This document shows, piece by piece, positions 8,372 to 16,531 of a stretch of 64,000 bases of DNA. The notes under the pieces were generated by a model. That model was given only the letters and a program-made list of their open reading frames with translations, was not told where the DNA came from and did not search any database. Positions within the stretch are counted from its first letter, which is position 1. Every line of letters starts with the position of its first letter. The translations under genes were made by a program, and so were the position numbers. This DNA comes from JBEISR01 sp044371425. GTDB lineage: Bacteria > Planctomycetota > Planctomycetia > Pirellulales > Pirellulaceae. Where the stretch lies: positions 36,750 to 100,749 of the forward strand of contig JBILTR010000020.1 in assembly GCA_044371425.1 (NCBI GenBank). The letters are read 5' to 3'.

Positions 8372-9792
8372 GTTCGTCCCGCCCCTTCCGAACGGCTGGA
8401 GTTTGCTTGGCCATTTGCGCTGCCGCGTTTGCGCCACTGAGCCCGGAAGCTCTCGGCAGGAGGCACAGGCAATTCGCGTCCCATTCCCCAGGCGTTACCA
8501 CGGTGGTAGATCATCCATCGCGGCATCCAGCGAAGAGCTTTTCGCCCCATCCATCCGGCGAGAGCGTAAAGTCGAGGATGGCGGAGCAGCCAGCCCAGTC
8601 CATACATCGCGTACTTCTTGGTGGCGGGAAGAAGTCGCCGCTGAGAAATCTCTTTTCGCCAGGCAAGAAGCTGATGGTGCAGATCGATCTTGACCGGGCA
8701 GACGTCGGTACAGGAACCGCACAGGGTGCACGCGAAGGGGAGGCTTTGATGCTCCTTGGCGTCCCTCGCCGGTGCCAAGATACTCCCGATCGGACCCGGT
8801 ACCGTAGTCTGGTAGCTATGCCCGCCGCTCCGTCGATAAACCGGGCAGGTATTCATGCATGCACCACAACGGATGCAATGAAGCGATCGGTGGAATTCCT
8901 CGCTCTCTCGAATCGCCGTCCGGCCATTGTCGACCAGGATCAGATGCAACTGGCCGCCTGCCATCGGACCGTGGAAATGGGAGGTGTAGGTGGTGATCGG
9001 CTGCCCGGTGGCGCTTCTGGCCAAAAGCCGAGTGAAGACCGCGAGGTCCGAGAATCGGGGGAGCAACTTCTCGATCCCCATGCAGGCGATATGGATCGGG
9101 GGCAGGCTGGTCCCCAGGTCGGCATTGCCTTCATTGGTGCAGATGACGATGCCGCCCGTTTCAGCAATCGCGAAGTTGACGCCGGTGATGCCTGCCTGGG
9201 CGCCAAGGAATTGCTGCCGCAGATGCCCCCTGGCGGCACGCGTCAGAAAGGTCGGGTCGGCATTCCCTTTGGGGGTCCCAATATGTTGATGGAATGTCTC
9301 CCCCACTTCTTCTTTCTTGATGTGAATCGCAGGCAGGACGATATGGCTGGGCGGTTCATTGCGCAGCTGCACAATCCACTCCCCAAGGTCGGTGTCGACC
9401 ACCTGAAGCCCCGCCTGCTCCAGGTGATGGTTCAAGTGACACTCCTCCGTCAGCATCGATTTGCTTTTGACGACGCGCTGCACGTTGTTCTTTTGCAGGA
9501 TGTCCAGCACGATCCGATTGTGCTCCTGGGCATCGGCCGCCCAGTGCACCACCGCCCCCGCCTGCGTCGCCGCCCGCTCAAACTGCTCCAACAGATCCGC
9601 CAGATTCTCCAGCGTGTAGGCTTTGATCTGATGAGCCATCTCCCGGAGCGATTCCCACTCGGGTAGGGCAGCTGCCTGGCGATCCCGCTTCTGCCGGATG
9701 AACCACAGCGCTCCGTCATGCCATCGTGCGCGTGCTTCGTCGGCAGTGAATGTATCGGCAAGCTGGGCATGCCCTTTGGCTTTGGCGATCAT
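8368..9792 (-). CDS. lutB: Lactate utilization iron-sulfur protein B
   Basis: LutB is the central iron-sulfur subunit of the LutABC L-lactate oxidation complex. The 474-residue protein has an N-terminal LUD domain (~20-290) that includes a SKSMLTEECHLNHHLE segment and an IAETGGIVICTNEGNAD segment. It then has two ferredoxin-type clusters, HCIRCGACMNTCPVYR and CTLCGSCTDVCPVKID, each CxxCxxCxxxCP. A C-terminal DUF3390-like tail follows, with WMGRKALRWMPRW. The start at 9792 (MIAKAKG) is preferred; 9819 is also possible. It lies 43 bases downstream of lutA and overlaps lutC by four bases. No LutR/LldR-type regulator or lactate permease is in the window. Confidence 0.95.
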   Translation of the reverse strand: MIAKAKGHAQLADTFTADEARARWHDGALWFIRQKRDRQAAALPEWESLREMAHQIKAYTLENLADLLEQFERAATQAGAVVHWAADAQEHNRIVLDILQKNNVQRVVKSKSMLTEECHLNHHLEQAGLQVVDTDLGEWIVQLRNEPPSHIVLPAIHIKKEEVGETFHQHIGTPKGNADPTFLTRAARGHLRQQFLGAQAGITGVNFAIAETGGIVICTNEGNADLGTSLPPIHIACMGIEKLLPRFSDLAVFTRLLARSATGQPITTYTSHFHGPMAGGQLHLILVDNGRTAIRESEEFHRSLHCIRCGACMNTCPVYRRSGGHSYQTTVPGPIGSILAPARDAKEHQSLPFACTLCGSCTDVCPVKIDLHHQLLAWRKEISQRRLLPATKKYAMYGLGWLLRHPRLYALAGWMGRKALRWMPRWMIYHRGNAWGMGRELPVPPAESFRAQWRKRGSANGQANSSRSEGAGRT

Positions 9793-9835
9793 GGCTTGAT
9801 CTCTCCGTGATCCCGGCAATTGTCACCGGGAGATT

Positions 9836-10609
9836 TTACTTCCGCATCTGGGCAATGTTCGAGGCCGAGGGCAGGGCACGACCGGCAAGGATCTGTGCGA
9901 CATGAAGAAAGGGAACTCGATTCCCCATTCGTCTGGCAAGTCCTTCCAGATGCATCAGACAGCTCATGTCGGTCGCCGTGATCACCTCTGCACCCTGCTT
10001 GGCGTGGTCTGCCAGACGATCCTTCCCCATCAAAATCGAAACGCCTACTTCTTGGACCGCAAAGGTTCCGCCAAAGCCACAGCATTCGTCGGGTCGATCC
10101 AGGGGAACCAGTTGCAACCCATCCACCCTCCCAAGCAGCGACTCCACCTTCGAAGGCATCGCATCCATCCGCTCGGAACATCCGTCCAGACGCAGCTCTC
10201 GCAGCCCATGGCAGCTTCGATGCAGCCCCACACGATGAGGGAAACGCACACCGAACTGCTCCACTTTCAGCACGTCGGTGAGAAACTCGCACAGTTCCCA
10301 GACCCTGCCTTTGAACGATTCCCACCTGGGTCCGCAGTGGTAGTCCTCGTAATGGTTGCGAACCATCGAAACGCAACTGCCTGAGGGACAGACCACGTGG
10401 TCATACGATTCGAAGATCTCGACAAACATCTTGGCTAGCGGGGCTGTCGCCGTGGTGACCCCAGTATTGGCCATCGGTTGCCCGCAGCAACTTTGCCCCT
10501 CCGGAAACTCCACCTGGCAGCCGAATCGCTCCAGCAATTCCGCCGTAGCCATCCCGACATCCGGATAAAACTGGTCGATGTAACAGGGGATGAACAATCC
10601 AACGCGCAT
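9836..10609 (-). CDS. lutA: Lactate utilization protein A (CCG-domain subunit)
   Basis: The 257-residue protein belongs to the cysteine-rich CCG family of heterodisulfide-reductase/GlpC-like subunits. Two CCG motifs are visible: a SCCGQP segment near residue 40 and DECCGFGGTFAVQ near residue 185. Both are preceded by conserved cysteines (PCYIDQFYPDVG; SGSCVSMVRNHY). In LutABC this subunit binds a noncubane 4Fe-4S or similar cluster and takes part in L-lactate oxidation. It is the first gene of the operon, so the promoter should lie in 10610-10740 on the minus strand, just after the terminator of the preceding gene. The ATG at 10609 begins MRVGLFIPCY, the usual LutA N-terminus. Confidence 0.93.
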   Translation of the reverse strand: MRVGLFIPCYIDQFYPDVGMATAELLERFGCQVEFPEGQSCCGQPMANTGVTTATAPLAKMFVEIFESYDHVVCPSGSCVSMVRNHYEDYHCGPRWESFKGRVWELCEFLTDVLKVEQFGVRFPHRVGLHRSCHGLRELRLDGCSERMDAMPSKVESLLGRVDGLQLVPLDRPDECCGFGGTFAVQEVGVSILMGKDRLADHAKQGAEVITATDMSCLMHLEGLARRMGNRVPFLHVAQILAGRALPSASNIAQMRK

Positions 10610-10749
10610 GGGGTGGCTTCCGCAGCTGGCAGCAAAAAGCAGTTCGACTTCCCGACGTGGAGGCTGGGAAGATGGCTTTAGTGTAGGGCCATCGGCCTAG
10701 CTTTCGTAGCCCAATAGGGCGCAGTCGAACCTACGGATGGGATGAAAAA

Positions 10750-10779
10750 AAGCCTTGGATCGATTTCGATCCAAGGCTT
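10750..10779 (-). terminator. Intrinsic terminator after the TPR-like protein gene
   Basis: A perfect 13-bp inverted repeat (10750-10762 and 10767-10779) with a four-base loop is followed, on the minus strand, by a run of T residues (the A-run at 10745-10751 on the plus strand). It lies 54 bases past the stop codon at 10834 and shields the lut operon from read-through. Confidence 0.9.
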
Positions 10780-10833
10780 GCTGGGCTGCATCCGTCTTCA
10801 GCGGTCGGGGGGCCTTGTGTCAGACACTCCGCC

Positions 10834-11532
10834 TTAGTTGCCTCCGAACGGGTCATCCGATCCCGCATCTTCCTTCTTGGCAGGAGGATCGGCAAAAGGA
10901 TCGTCCGCTGGCTTGGCATCGCCGCCAAAGGGATCGGCGGCCGGTTCGGTGGAGGGCTGTGCCGGCACCTCTTCGACCTTCGGTTCAATCGATGGCTTGG
11001 GCGGTTCGGCTGGCATCCTCCGTGGCTCCCCTTCGATCAACCCATTGGCAAACGGGTCGGCGATCACCCCTTCGCCTGGGGTGGGAGGAAGCGGCGTCAG
11101 GCCGCTCTGCTGAGCGGCTTCGATGCGAGCCCTCTGGATCATTTCCTGCTGCGCTCGAGCCTGGATACGAGCGTTCCGGCGGTACTTTTCGATTTCCAAT
11201 CGCTGGCATCCCTGGATCTTCTCCAAGGCCCTACCGACGTTGACGACGCGCGTCGCATTGGCTTCCAGATCGGCTCCCCGCTGCAGGTCATCAGCACCGG
11301 CTCCTGGCCCCTGCAACGCATTGGTCGCCAGACCTCGGAAAAAATAGACCCGCGGATCCTGAGACCCACTGCCAATCGCAGAGGACAGCAGGTCGTACGC
11401 ACACTGGTACTGACCTTTGTTGAAGGCATGCACCGCCTGGCCAAACATCTCATCCAGGGCATCCTGGGCAAAGAGAGATGGGCTCGAACATCCAATGGCA
11501 AGCGCCAAGATCCAGCTTCCAGACCGTCTCAT
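10834..11532 (-). CDS. Secreted TPR-like protein with Pro/Asp-rich tail
   Basis: The 232-residue protein starts at MRRSGSW. A signal peptide covers the first ~22 residues and ends near SPSLFAQD. Residues ~25-80 look like one or two tetratricopeptide-type helical repeats (AFNKGQYQCAYDLLSSAIG, then DPRVYFFRGLATNAL), which suggest a protein-binding or periplasmic role. A charged helical segment follows at ~95-130. The last ~80 residues are Pro/Ala/Asp-rich, with repeated DPFG/DPFA units. I do not recognise a specific family; TPR plus disordered DPF tails are frequent in planctomycete exported proteins. It is transcribed alone and ends in a strong terminator. Confidence 0.8.
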   Translation of the reverse strand: MRRSGSWILALAIGCSSPSLFAQDALDEMFGQAVHAFNKGQYQCAYDLLSSAIGSGSQDPRVYFFRGLATNALQGPGAGADDLQRGADLEANATRVVNVGRALEKIQGCQRLEIEKYRRNARIQARAQQEMIQRARIEAAQQSGLTPLPPTPGEGVIADPFANGLIEGEPRRMPAEPPKPSIEPKVEEVPAQPSTEPAADPFGGDAKPADDPFADPPAKKEDAGSDDPFGGN

Positions 11533-12078
11533 CACAAATGATCCTCTGACCAGCGAACAGGATTTAAGCGAGGAAGATTCCAAACAGGAGCAAGCCCCGG
11601 CCGCTTTGATTTCCCGGCACTTGCCCTGTCCGGTTCAATGTAATTGCGGCCGGTCGTTCCGCAACTTTTTTCCACCCATCCCGTTTCGTCCGTGGCCAAC
11701 CGAAAGCAACAGCACGCGTTGGGGAACCGACCGAAAATGAGCCACCGGCGGCTGCTACGACCCGAAGAAACGCTAGAAGCGTCATCCCAGGGAACCGGAA
11801 AACGGGACCGAAGGGCTGGAGGAGCGACTCGAACCAGTCGGTAAAAGAGGGGTCGGACTAGGACAAGCCTACCGGCGGAAAGGAAGCAAGAACCGCGACC
11901 AAGGCGATCCTGAAACCACACCGGTTTTTTCTCTGGCTGAAGGAAAAGGGGGATTGCGCCTCAGTAAAACGGGATGGCAAAGAGCCTCGGTGCCGCTTGC
12001 CTCGAGCAAAAGGGGGCGAAAATCCTTGGAATCCCGACCTGTCCCTTCGCCGCCGGCAGGAAGGAGCCAGGCTTGCAA
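11533..12078. other. Intergenic region, 546 bases
   Basis: This lies between the TPR-like gene and the TolC-like gene, both on the minus strand. No open frame here has a recognisable motif or a good start, and no repeats were noticed. It should hold the promoter of the TPR-like gene and the end of the TolC transcript. Confidence 0.45.
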
Positions 12079-14118
12079 TCAGCTTCCCGGGGAGGATTCC
12101 AGTGGCTGGCCGGTCCCGCCAAAGTCTCCCTGTGGAACGATCTGGGGCGGCGGATCAACCAATTCCTCCACCACCTCGCCCGAATCAGGCGACTGGCTCG
12201 ACAACTCAGCACGAACCGCTTCTCCCCCCACCAGCGATGGGTCGAAACTGCCTCGGCTGATCGGCGCCGGCACCTCGGCTGGGATATCCGCCGGTCGGAA
12301 GAATCGACCTCTCTGGTACGCATCGCCGTAGGCATCCGATGGCCACCCCGCTTCGCTGAGCTGCACCTGGTGGTAGCCCAGAAGAGACCCTTTTTGGCGG
12401 TGGAAATCCTTGAGCGCGATCTGGTAATCGACCAGGGCCCGGTAGTAACTGCTTTGACTTTGCGCCAGCTGCTGCTGGGCCTGGAGGAGAAAGTTGATGT
12501 CATCCAGTTGGGATTCGAATCGAGCCCTCAAGGCCTCCACCTGTCGCTTGTCAGCCTCGACACGATTGAAATTGTTCTGCACCTGCTGGTACGAGCGATC
12601 GATCTGGCGGGATGCATTGCTCAGATCGTGGCTGATTCGAAGTTCCTGTTCGTTGAGCAAGGCGACTTCGCGCGCCAGGTTCAGCTGCGCGAAGCGGGCA
12701 GCAGCGCTCGCCTGGCGAAGGCCAACTGGAAGATTCAATTCCATCCCGGCCGCCCATTCCTGAAAATCCCCTTCGAAGATGCTCTGGTAAAGCGATTCGA
12801 AGGAGTTATCGGGATCCCGCCCCCCTATGAGATGGTCGCCAAGGCCTCGCCATCGATAGGTCGTCACCGCATCCAATCTAGGCCTGCGGTCCAACCTAGC
12901 CGCAACCAATTCCAGTTCCCTTCGCTTGATCTGCCACTTCTGCCGTCGCACTTCGACTCTCTGCGTCAGGGCATCTCCGACCGCCTGCTCCCAGTCGAGC
13001 ATCACTTCGGCCTGCGTTGGATGTTCGACGGGGCGGATCAAGCGACCATCGTTGGGGGGAAGCCCCAGCATGTACCTTAGGCGCTGTTCGGCGGCGTAGA
13101 GCCCCTGCGTGGCAGCAAGAGCGTCATTCACCTGCGCTTCGAAAAGAAAGTACTGAGAACGCACCTGAGCTTCCTGGTCGGCTCGGCCTCCACGCGCCCC
13201 CAGCTCAAACTTGGCATTGACCAACTGCCAAGTACGCAGGGCGTTGTCGCGCCCCGACACCTGCGCTTCCAGGGAACGATAAGCAAAATAGAGCTCCCAG
13301 TAGGCGTCCTCGACATCATCCAACAGATTGATCACGCCATTCTCGAAGTCCGCCAGCGAAACGTCGTTGTTGATCCGCGCGATCAACACCCCGTTGTAGT
13401 TGCCTGGCTGACGGCCTGGACCAGCGATGCGGTTGTAGGTGGTGCCAGCGCCCTGAAGCAGCGGCTGACGCATCTCTGCTTCCATGAAGCCAACGAAGTC
13501 GCTTCGGAAAAGTCGAAATGGACTGTTGTTGTTGTCATAAACGACGTTATGCCGAAGCGCGAACTGCGTCCCAAAGGCCGTCGTTTTCGAGATCGACGAC
13601 TCGTAGTTGCTCGTCGTCTGCTCCACCGTCGAAGGAAACAGCAGCAGAAAAGAATTGTTGTTGGGTCGGTTGTTCTTGGCCCAGAAGAGTCGCGTTCCCA
13701 ACTGGGTATCGAAAGCCGCCAAGGCTCCCTCCACACCGGTGAAGGGATTGGAGTCAGCCAGTGCCGGGTCCAGCACGGTCGCGGTACCCTGAGGAGCCTG
13801 TACCACGGCACCCCCAAGACTTCGAAGCACCTCGCTCGATTGCAACGCCAGTTGGGTCGCCTCGGCCAGCGTCAAATCCCAAGTCGGCAACTCCGACGGA
13901 TTCTCCACGCTCCACGGCCTGGCAGCTTGCTGGATCTCACCTTGCACGTGAGTCGCCACATCCGGGTATTCCAGGCTGGTGGCGCGATTCTGGTAGTAAG
14001 ACAAATCCGATTCGGACTTCCAGGCCTTGAAACGAGCTGCTGGGGCGCAGCCCACCAGCACGGCTCCTCCCAGCCCCATGCCCACCATCCATCGCCACCA
14101 ACGATGTTGCTGCGCCAT
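12079..14118 (-). CDS. TolC-family outer-membrane efflux lipoprotein
   Basis: The 679-residue protein starts at MAQQHRWW. The lipobox LVGC near residue 22 makes it a lipoprotein. It has the two-fold OEP/TolC repeat: long amphipathic helices around residues 250-330 (NDVSLADFENGVINLLDDVEDAYWEL) and 455-560 (SAAARFAQLNLAREVALLNEQELR), typical of the periplasmic alpha-barrel. A proline-rich C-terminal tail of ~60 residues is unusual. TolC-type proteins form the exit duct of RND, ABC and type I export systems; no pump or membrane-fusion gene is adjacent. The frame is open back to 14256, but the lipobox fits a start at 14118. A tandem palindrome array lies 200 bases upstream. Confidence 0.88.
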   Translation of the reverse strand: MAQQHRWWRWMVGMGLGGAVLVGCAPAARFKAWKSESDLSYYQNRATSLEYPDVATHVQGEIQQAARPWSVENPSELPTWDLTLAEATQLALQSSEVLRSLGGAVVQAPQGTATVLDPALADSNPFTGVEGALAAFDTQLGTRLFWAKNNRPNNNSFLLLFPSTVEQTTSNYESSISKTTAFGTQFALRHNVVYDNNNSPFRLFRSDFVGFMEAEMRQPLLQGAGTTYNRIAGPGRQPGNYNGVLIARINNDVSLADFENGVINLLDDVEDAYWELYFAYRSLEAQVSGRDNALRTWQLVNAKFELGARGGRADQEAQVRSQYFLFEAQVNDALAATQGLYAAEQRLRYMLGLPPNDGRLIRPVEHPTQAEVMLDWEQAVGDALTQRVEVRRQKWQIKRRELELVAARLDRRPRLDAVTTYRWRGLGDHLIGGRDPDNSFESLYQSIFEGDFQEWAAGMELNLPVGLRQASAAARFAQLNLAREVALLNEQELRISHDLSNASRQIDRSYQQVQNNFNRVEADKRQVEALRARFESQLDDINFLLQAQQQLAQSQSSYYRALVDYQIALKDFHRQKGSLLGYHQVQLSEAGWPSDAYGDAYQRGRFFRPADIPAEVPAPISRGSFDPSLVGGEAVRAELSSQSPDSGEVVEELVDPPPQIVPQGDFGGTGQPLESSPGS

Positions 14119-14315
14119 CGTGTCCAATCCCTCAGGTTGCGTTGCCCGTCGCCCAAGACCAACGAAAAACCGGTGCATCTTGCCCAGGCGGTTCCGTCCC
14201 TTTCTTCGGTATCGGCATCGCAACCAGATAATCTGGAACGGAAAGAGCCATCCCAAAGGGGGCGATCGAATTTTCTTATCGTTACTACCTCAAGCAACCT
14301 ATTTGCTGGCATTCT

Positions 14316-14616
14316 CCACAATCGGTGCCAGCCACCTTTTGGCAGGTTTGCTACCATTCCCCACAATCGGTGCCAGCCACCATTTGGCAGGTTTGCTACC
14401 ATTCCCCACAATCGGTGCCAGCCACCTTTTGCTGGTTTCCACAATCGGTGCCAGCCACCTTTTGCTGGTTTGCTGGCATTCCCCACAATCGGTGCCAGCC
14501 ACCTTTTGGCCGGTTTGCTGGCATTCCCCACAATCGGTGCCAGCCACCTTTTGCTGGTTTGCTGGCATTCCCCACAATCGGTGCCAGCCACCTTTTGCTG
14601 GTTTGCTGGCATTTTC
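14316..14616. repeat. Seven-copy tandem array of a palindrome-bearing ~45-bp unit
   Basis: The core CCACAATCGGTGCCAGCCACC begins at 14316, 14361, 14406, 14439, 14483, 14528 and 14572. The unit length is 44-45 bases, except one shortened unit of 33. Units differ by a few substitutions: TTTTGGCAGG, TTTTGGCCGG or TTTTGCTGG after the core, and CATTTGG in the second copy. The centre GGTG-CCAGC-CACC can form a 4-bp hairpin, extended by CAA/TTG after a small internal loop. All three minus-strand frames stay open across it only because the unit lacks stops. Confidence 0.95.
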
Positions 14617-15020
14617 TCCAGCAGGCGATGTGGCTCAATGCAACGCTTCGGATAGATCGGTTCGCGGCGAAGAAGCGAAGGAGAGGCTTTGGAGTCAGCA
14701 ATCGCTAAGAGCCCCTTCCGCCAGGGCCGGTTCAAGGAACTTGCCGAAGATGCGACCGCGATGGGCGTGAAAGGAGGCCCGATGGGCCCAGCTAGCTCTC
14801 ACCAGACCGCCAACAGAGGGAAGAGTGCATAAGCCTGTTGGCGTCGACAGATCCCTTTGAGAGTTGAAGGGGGCGACCCGGCAGATCCCCAGCCCATGCT
14901 GCATTGGCGCGGTCACCCATCGTTGGCAGGTGCCAATCGACCACCAAGGGATCGGCCGCCAGTTCATCTCCCATCCAGGCAGTGGCCAATGGGCGATGCT
15001 GGCGGCGAATCTGCCCCCAA
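14617..15020. other. Non-coding spacer after the DUF1501 gene
   Basis: This 404-base stretch between the tandem array and the stop of the DUF1501 gene shows no gene I can support. A short inverted repeat TTGGCAGGTGCCAA sits at about 14932-14945. Open frames here have no recognisable protein features. Confidence 0.4.
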
Positions 15021-16460
15021 TTAGGCGATGATCTTCTGAATGGGCTCCACCGGCTCGACTCCCACCAGCTTCTGGTCCAGACCGGAGTGGAAGTAAGAGA
15101 GCCGATTGGGGTCGATTCCCAATTGATGCAGGATGGTGGCGTGTAGCCGCTTGACGTGAAAAGGGTCTTCGACCGCAGCCGCCCCCAATTCGTCGGTGGT
15201 GCCTACACTGATCCCACCACGGATCCCCCCCCCTGCCATCCACATGGTGAAGCCATAGGAATTGTGGTCGCGGCCAGTTCCTTCGGCATACTCGGCGGTC
15301 GGCTGCCTCCCGAATTCGCCCCCCCACACCACCAGCGTTTCCTTCAGCAGATCGCGTCGCTTCAAGTCGGTGAGCAGTGCCGCGATCGGCTGATCGGTGT
15401 TGAACGCATGGTAGTTATGGTTCTTCTCCAGATCCGAGTGGGCATCCCAGTTGTCATCGTTATGTGCCCCGCCCGAATAGATCTGAATGAACCGCACCCC
15501 TCGCTCCACCAACCTTCGGGCGAGCAGGCATTTGGTCCCAAAGTCTCGCGTTCGCTCTCCATCCAGGCCATAGAGCTTGTGGGTTTCGGCGGTTTCCTGA
15601 GAGACATCGACCGCTTCGGGGGCGTGTTCCTGCATCCGGTAGGCCAATTCGTAACTGGCGATGCGAGCTGCCAGATCCGAATCGCCCTGCCTTGCCGCCA
15701 AATGCTCCTCATTCTGTGCCTTGAGAGCATCCAACAGCAGCCGCTGTTGCTGCCGCGAGACCCCTTCGCGGGCCTTCAGATCGAGTATCGGGGTTCCTTG
15801 GGCTCGGAAGATCGTCCCCTGGTAGTTGGCAGGCATGTAGCCGCTTGACCAATTCTTCGCACCCGAGATCGGCCCTCCCTTTGGGTCCAACATCACAACA
15901 AAACCGGGGAGATTGGAATTCACCGAGCCCAGTCCATAGTTGACCCAGGATCCCAGACACGGATGTCCGCTCTGCACGCGCCCGGAATTCATCATCAACA
16001 TCGCCGACCCATGGATCGGGGAATCGGCGGTCATCGAATGGATGAACGCGATATCATCGACGCACTGACCGACGTGGGGAAATAGTTCGCTGACCAACTT
16101 GCCGCACTCGCCATAAGGACGAAATCCCCATCGCGGTTCGACGATCCGGCCCGTGTTGCGATGCCCACCTCGGCCGAACGTCTTGACCTCCACGGTCTGG
16201 TTATCGCGGCCCTTCATTTGAGGCTTGTGATCGAAGGTATCGATGTGGCTTGGGCCACCATACATGAAAAGGAAGATCACACTCTTGGCCTTCGGCGCAA
16301 AATGAGGCTGGGGCAACTCCCCTTCCGGCGTTGAGGCCAAACCACGTTTTGCGAAAAAGCCATCTCCCTCCAGCAGTCCTGCCAGCGCTGTCCCCGCAAA
16401 CCCTCCACCAGCTTGCCAAAGAAACTCGCGACGTGTCCTACCACAAAAGTTGCGTTGCAT
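15021..16460 (-). CDS. DUF1501 domain protein (sulfatase-like, exported)
   Basis: The 479-residue protein starts at MQRNFCGRTRREFLW. A twin-arginine-type leader (RTRREFLWQAGGGFAG) marks export. The body shows the family landmarks: IFLFMYGGPSHIDTFDHKP, ADSPIHGSAMLMMNSG, GVRFIQIYSGGAHNDDNWDAH, VVWGGEFGRQPTAEY, GRDHNSYGFTMWMAGGG and the end motif VKRLHATILHQLGIDPNRL. DUF1501 proteins resemble alkaline phosphatase/sulfatase folds and are very numerous in planctomycetes, almost always paired with a DUF1549/DUF1553 gene as here. Substrates are unproven; polysaccharide-linked roles have been proposed. The frame also offers an ATG at 16535 that overlaps the upstream stop as ATGA. The 16460 start fits the usual family N-terminus. 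Confidence 0.9.
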   Translation of the reverse strand: MQRNFCGRTRREFLWQAGGGFAGTALAGLLEGDGFFAKRGLASTPEGELPQPHFAPKAKSVIFLFMYGGPSHIDTFDHKPQMKGRDNQTVEVKTFGRGGHRNTGRIVEPRWGFRPYGECGKLVSELFPHVGQCVDDIAFIHSMTADSPIHGSAMLMMNSGRVQSGHPCLGSWVNYGLGSVNSNLPGFVVMLDPKGGPISGAKNWSSGYMPANYQGTIFRAQGTPILDLKAREGVSRQQQRLLLDALKAQNEEHLAARQGDSDLAARIASYELAYRMQEHAPEAVDVSQETAETHKLYGLDGERTRDFGTKCLLARRLVERGVRFIQIYSGGAHNDDNWDAHSDLEKNHNYHAFNTDQPIAALLTDLKRRDLLKETLVVWGGEFGRQPTAEYAEGTGRDHNSYGFTMWMAGGGIRGGISVGTTDELGAAAVEDPFHVKRLHATILHQLGIDPNRLSYFHSGLDQKLVGVEPVEPIQKIIA

Positions 16461-16531
16461 GGCTTCCCCACTGGATGGCTCGGGACCTGAATCTCCCCTC
16501 ACGCGGAGAGGCTCCCAGGCGACCGATTCGA

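Noticed and set aside
8359..9666. Long plus-strand open frame opposite lutB
   Set aside because: It is an antisense shadow of a clear LutB gene with two iron-sulfur motifs; its translation has no recognisable features.
14316..14616. CRISPR array
   Set aside because: Repeats alternate with near-identical, not unique, spacers, the period is uneven (33-45 bases), and no cas genes are nearby.
14299..14735. Minus-strand frames through the tandem array (KVAGTDCGECQQ-type repeats)
   Set aside because: All three frames are open there because the unit contains no stops; there is no start or domain to support a repeat protein.
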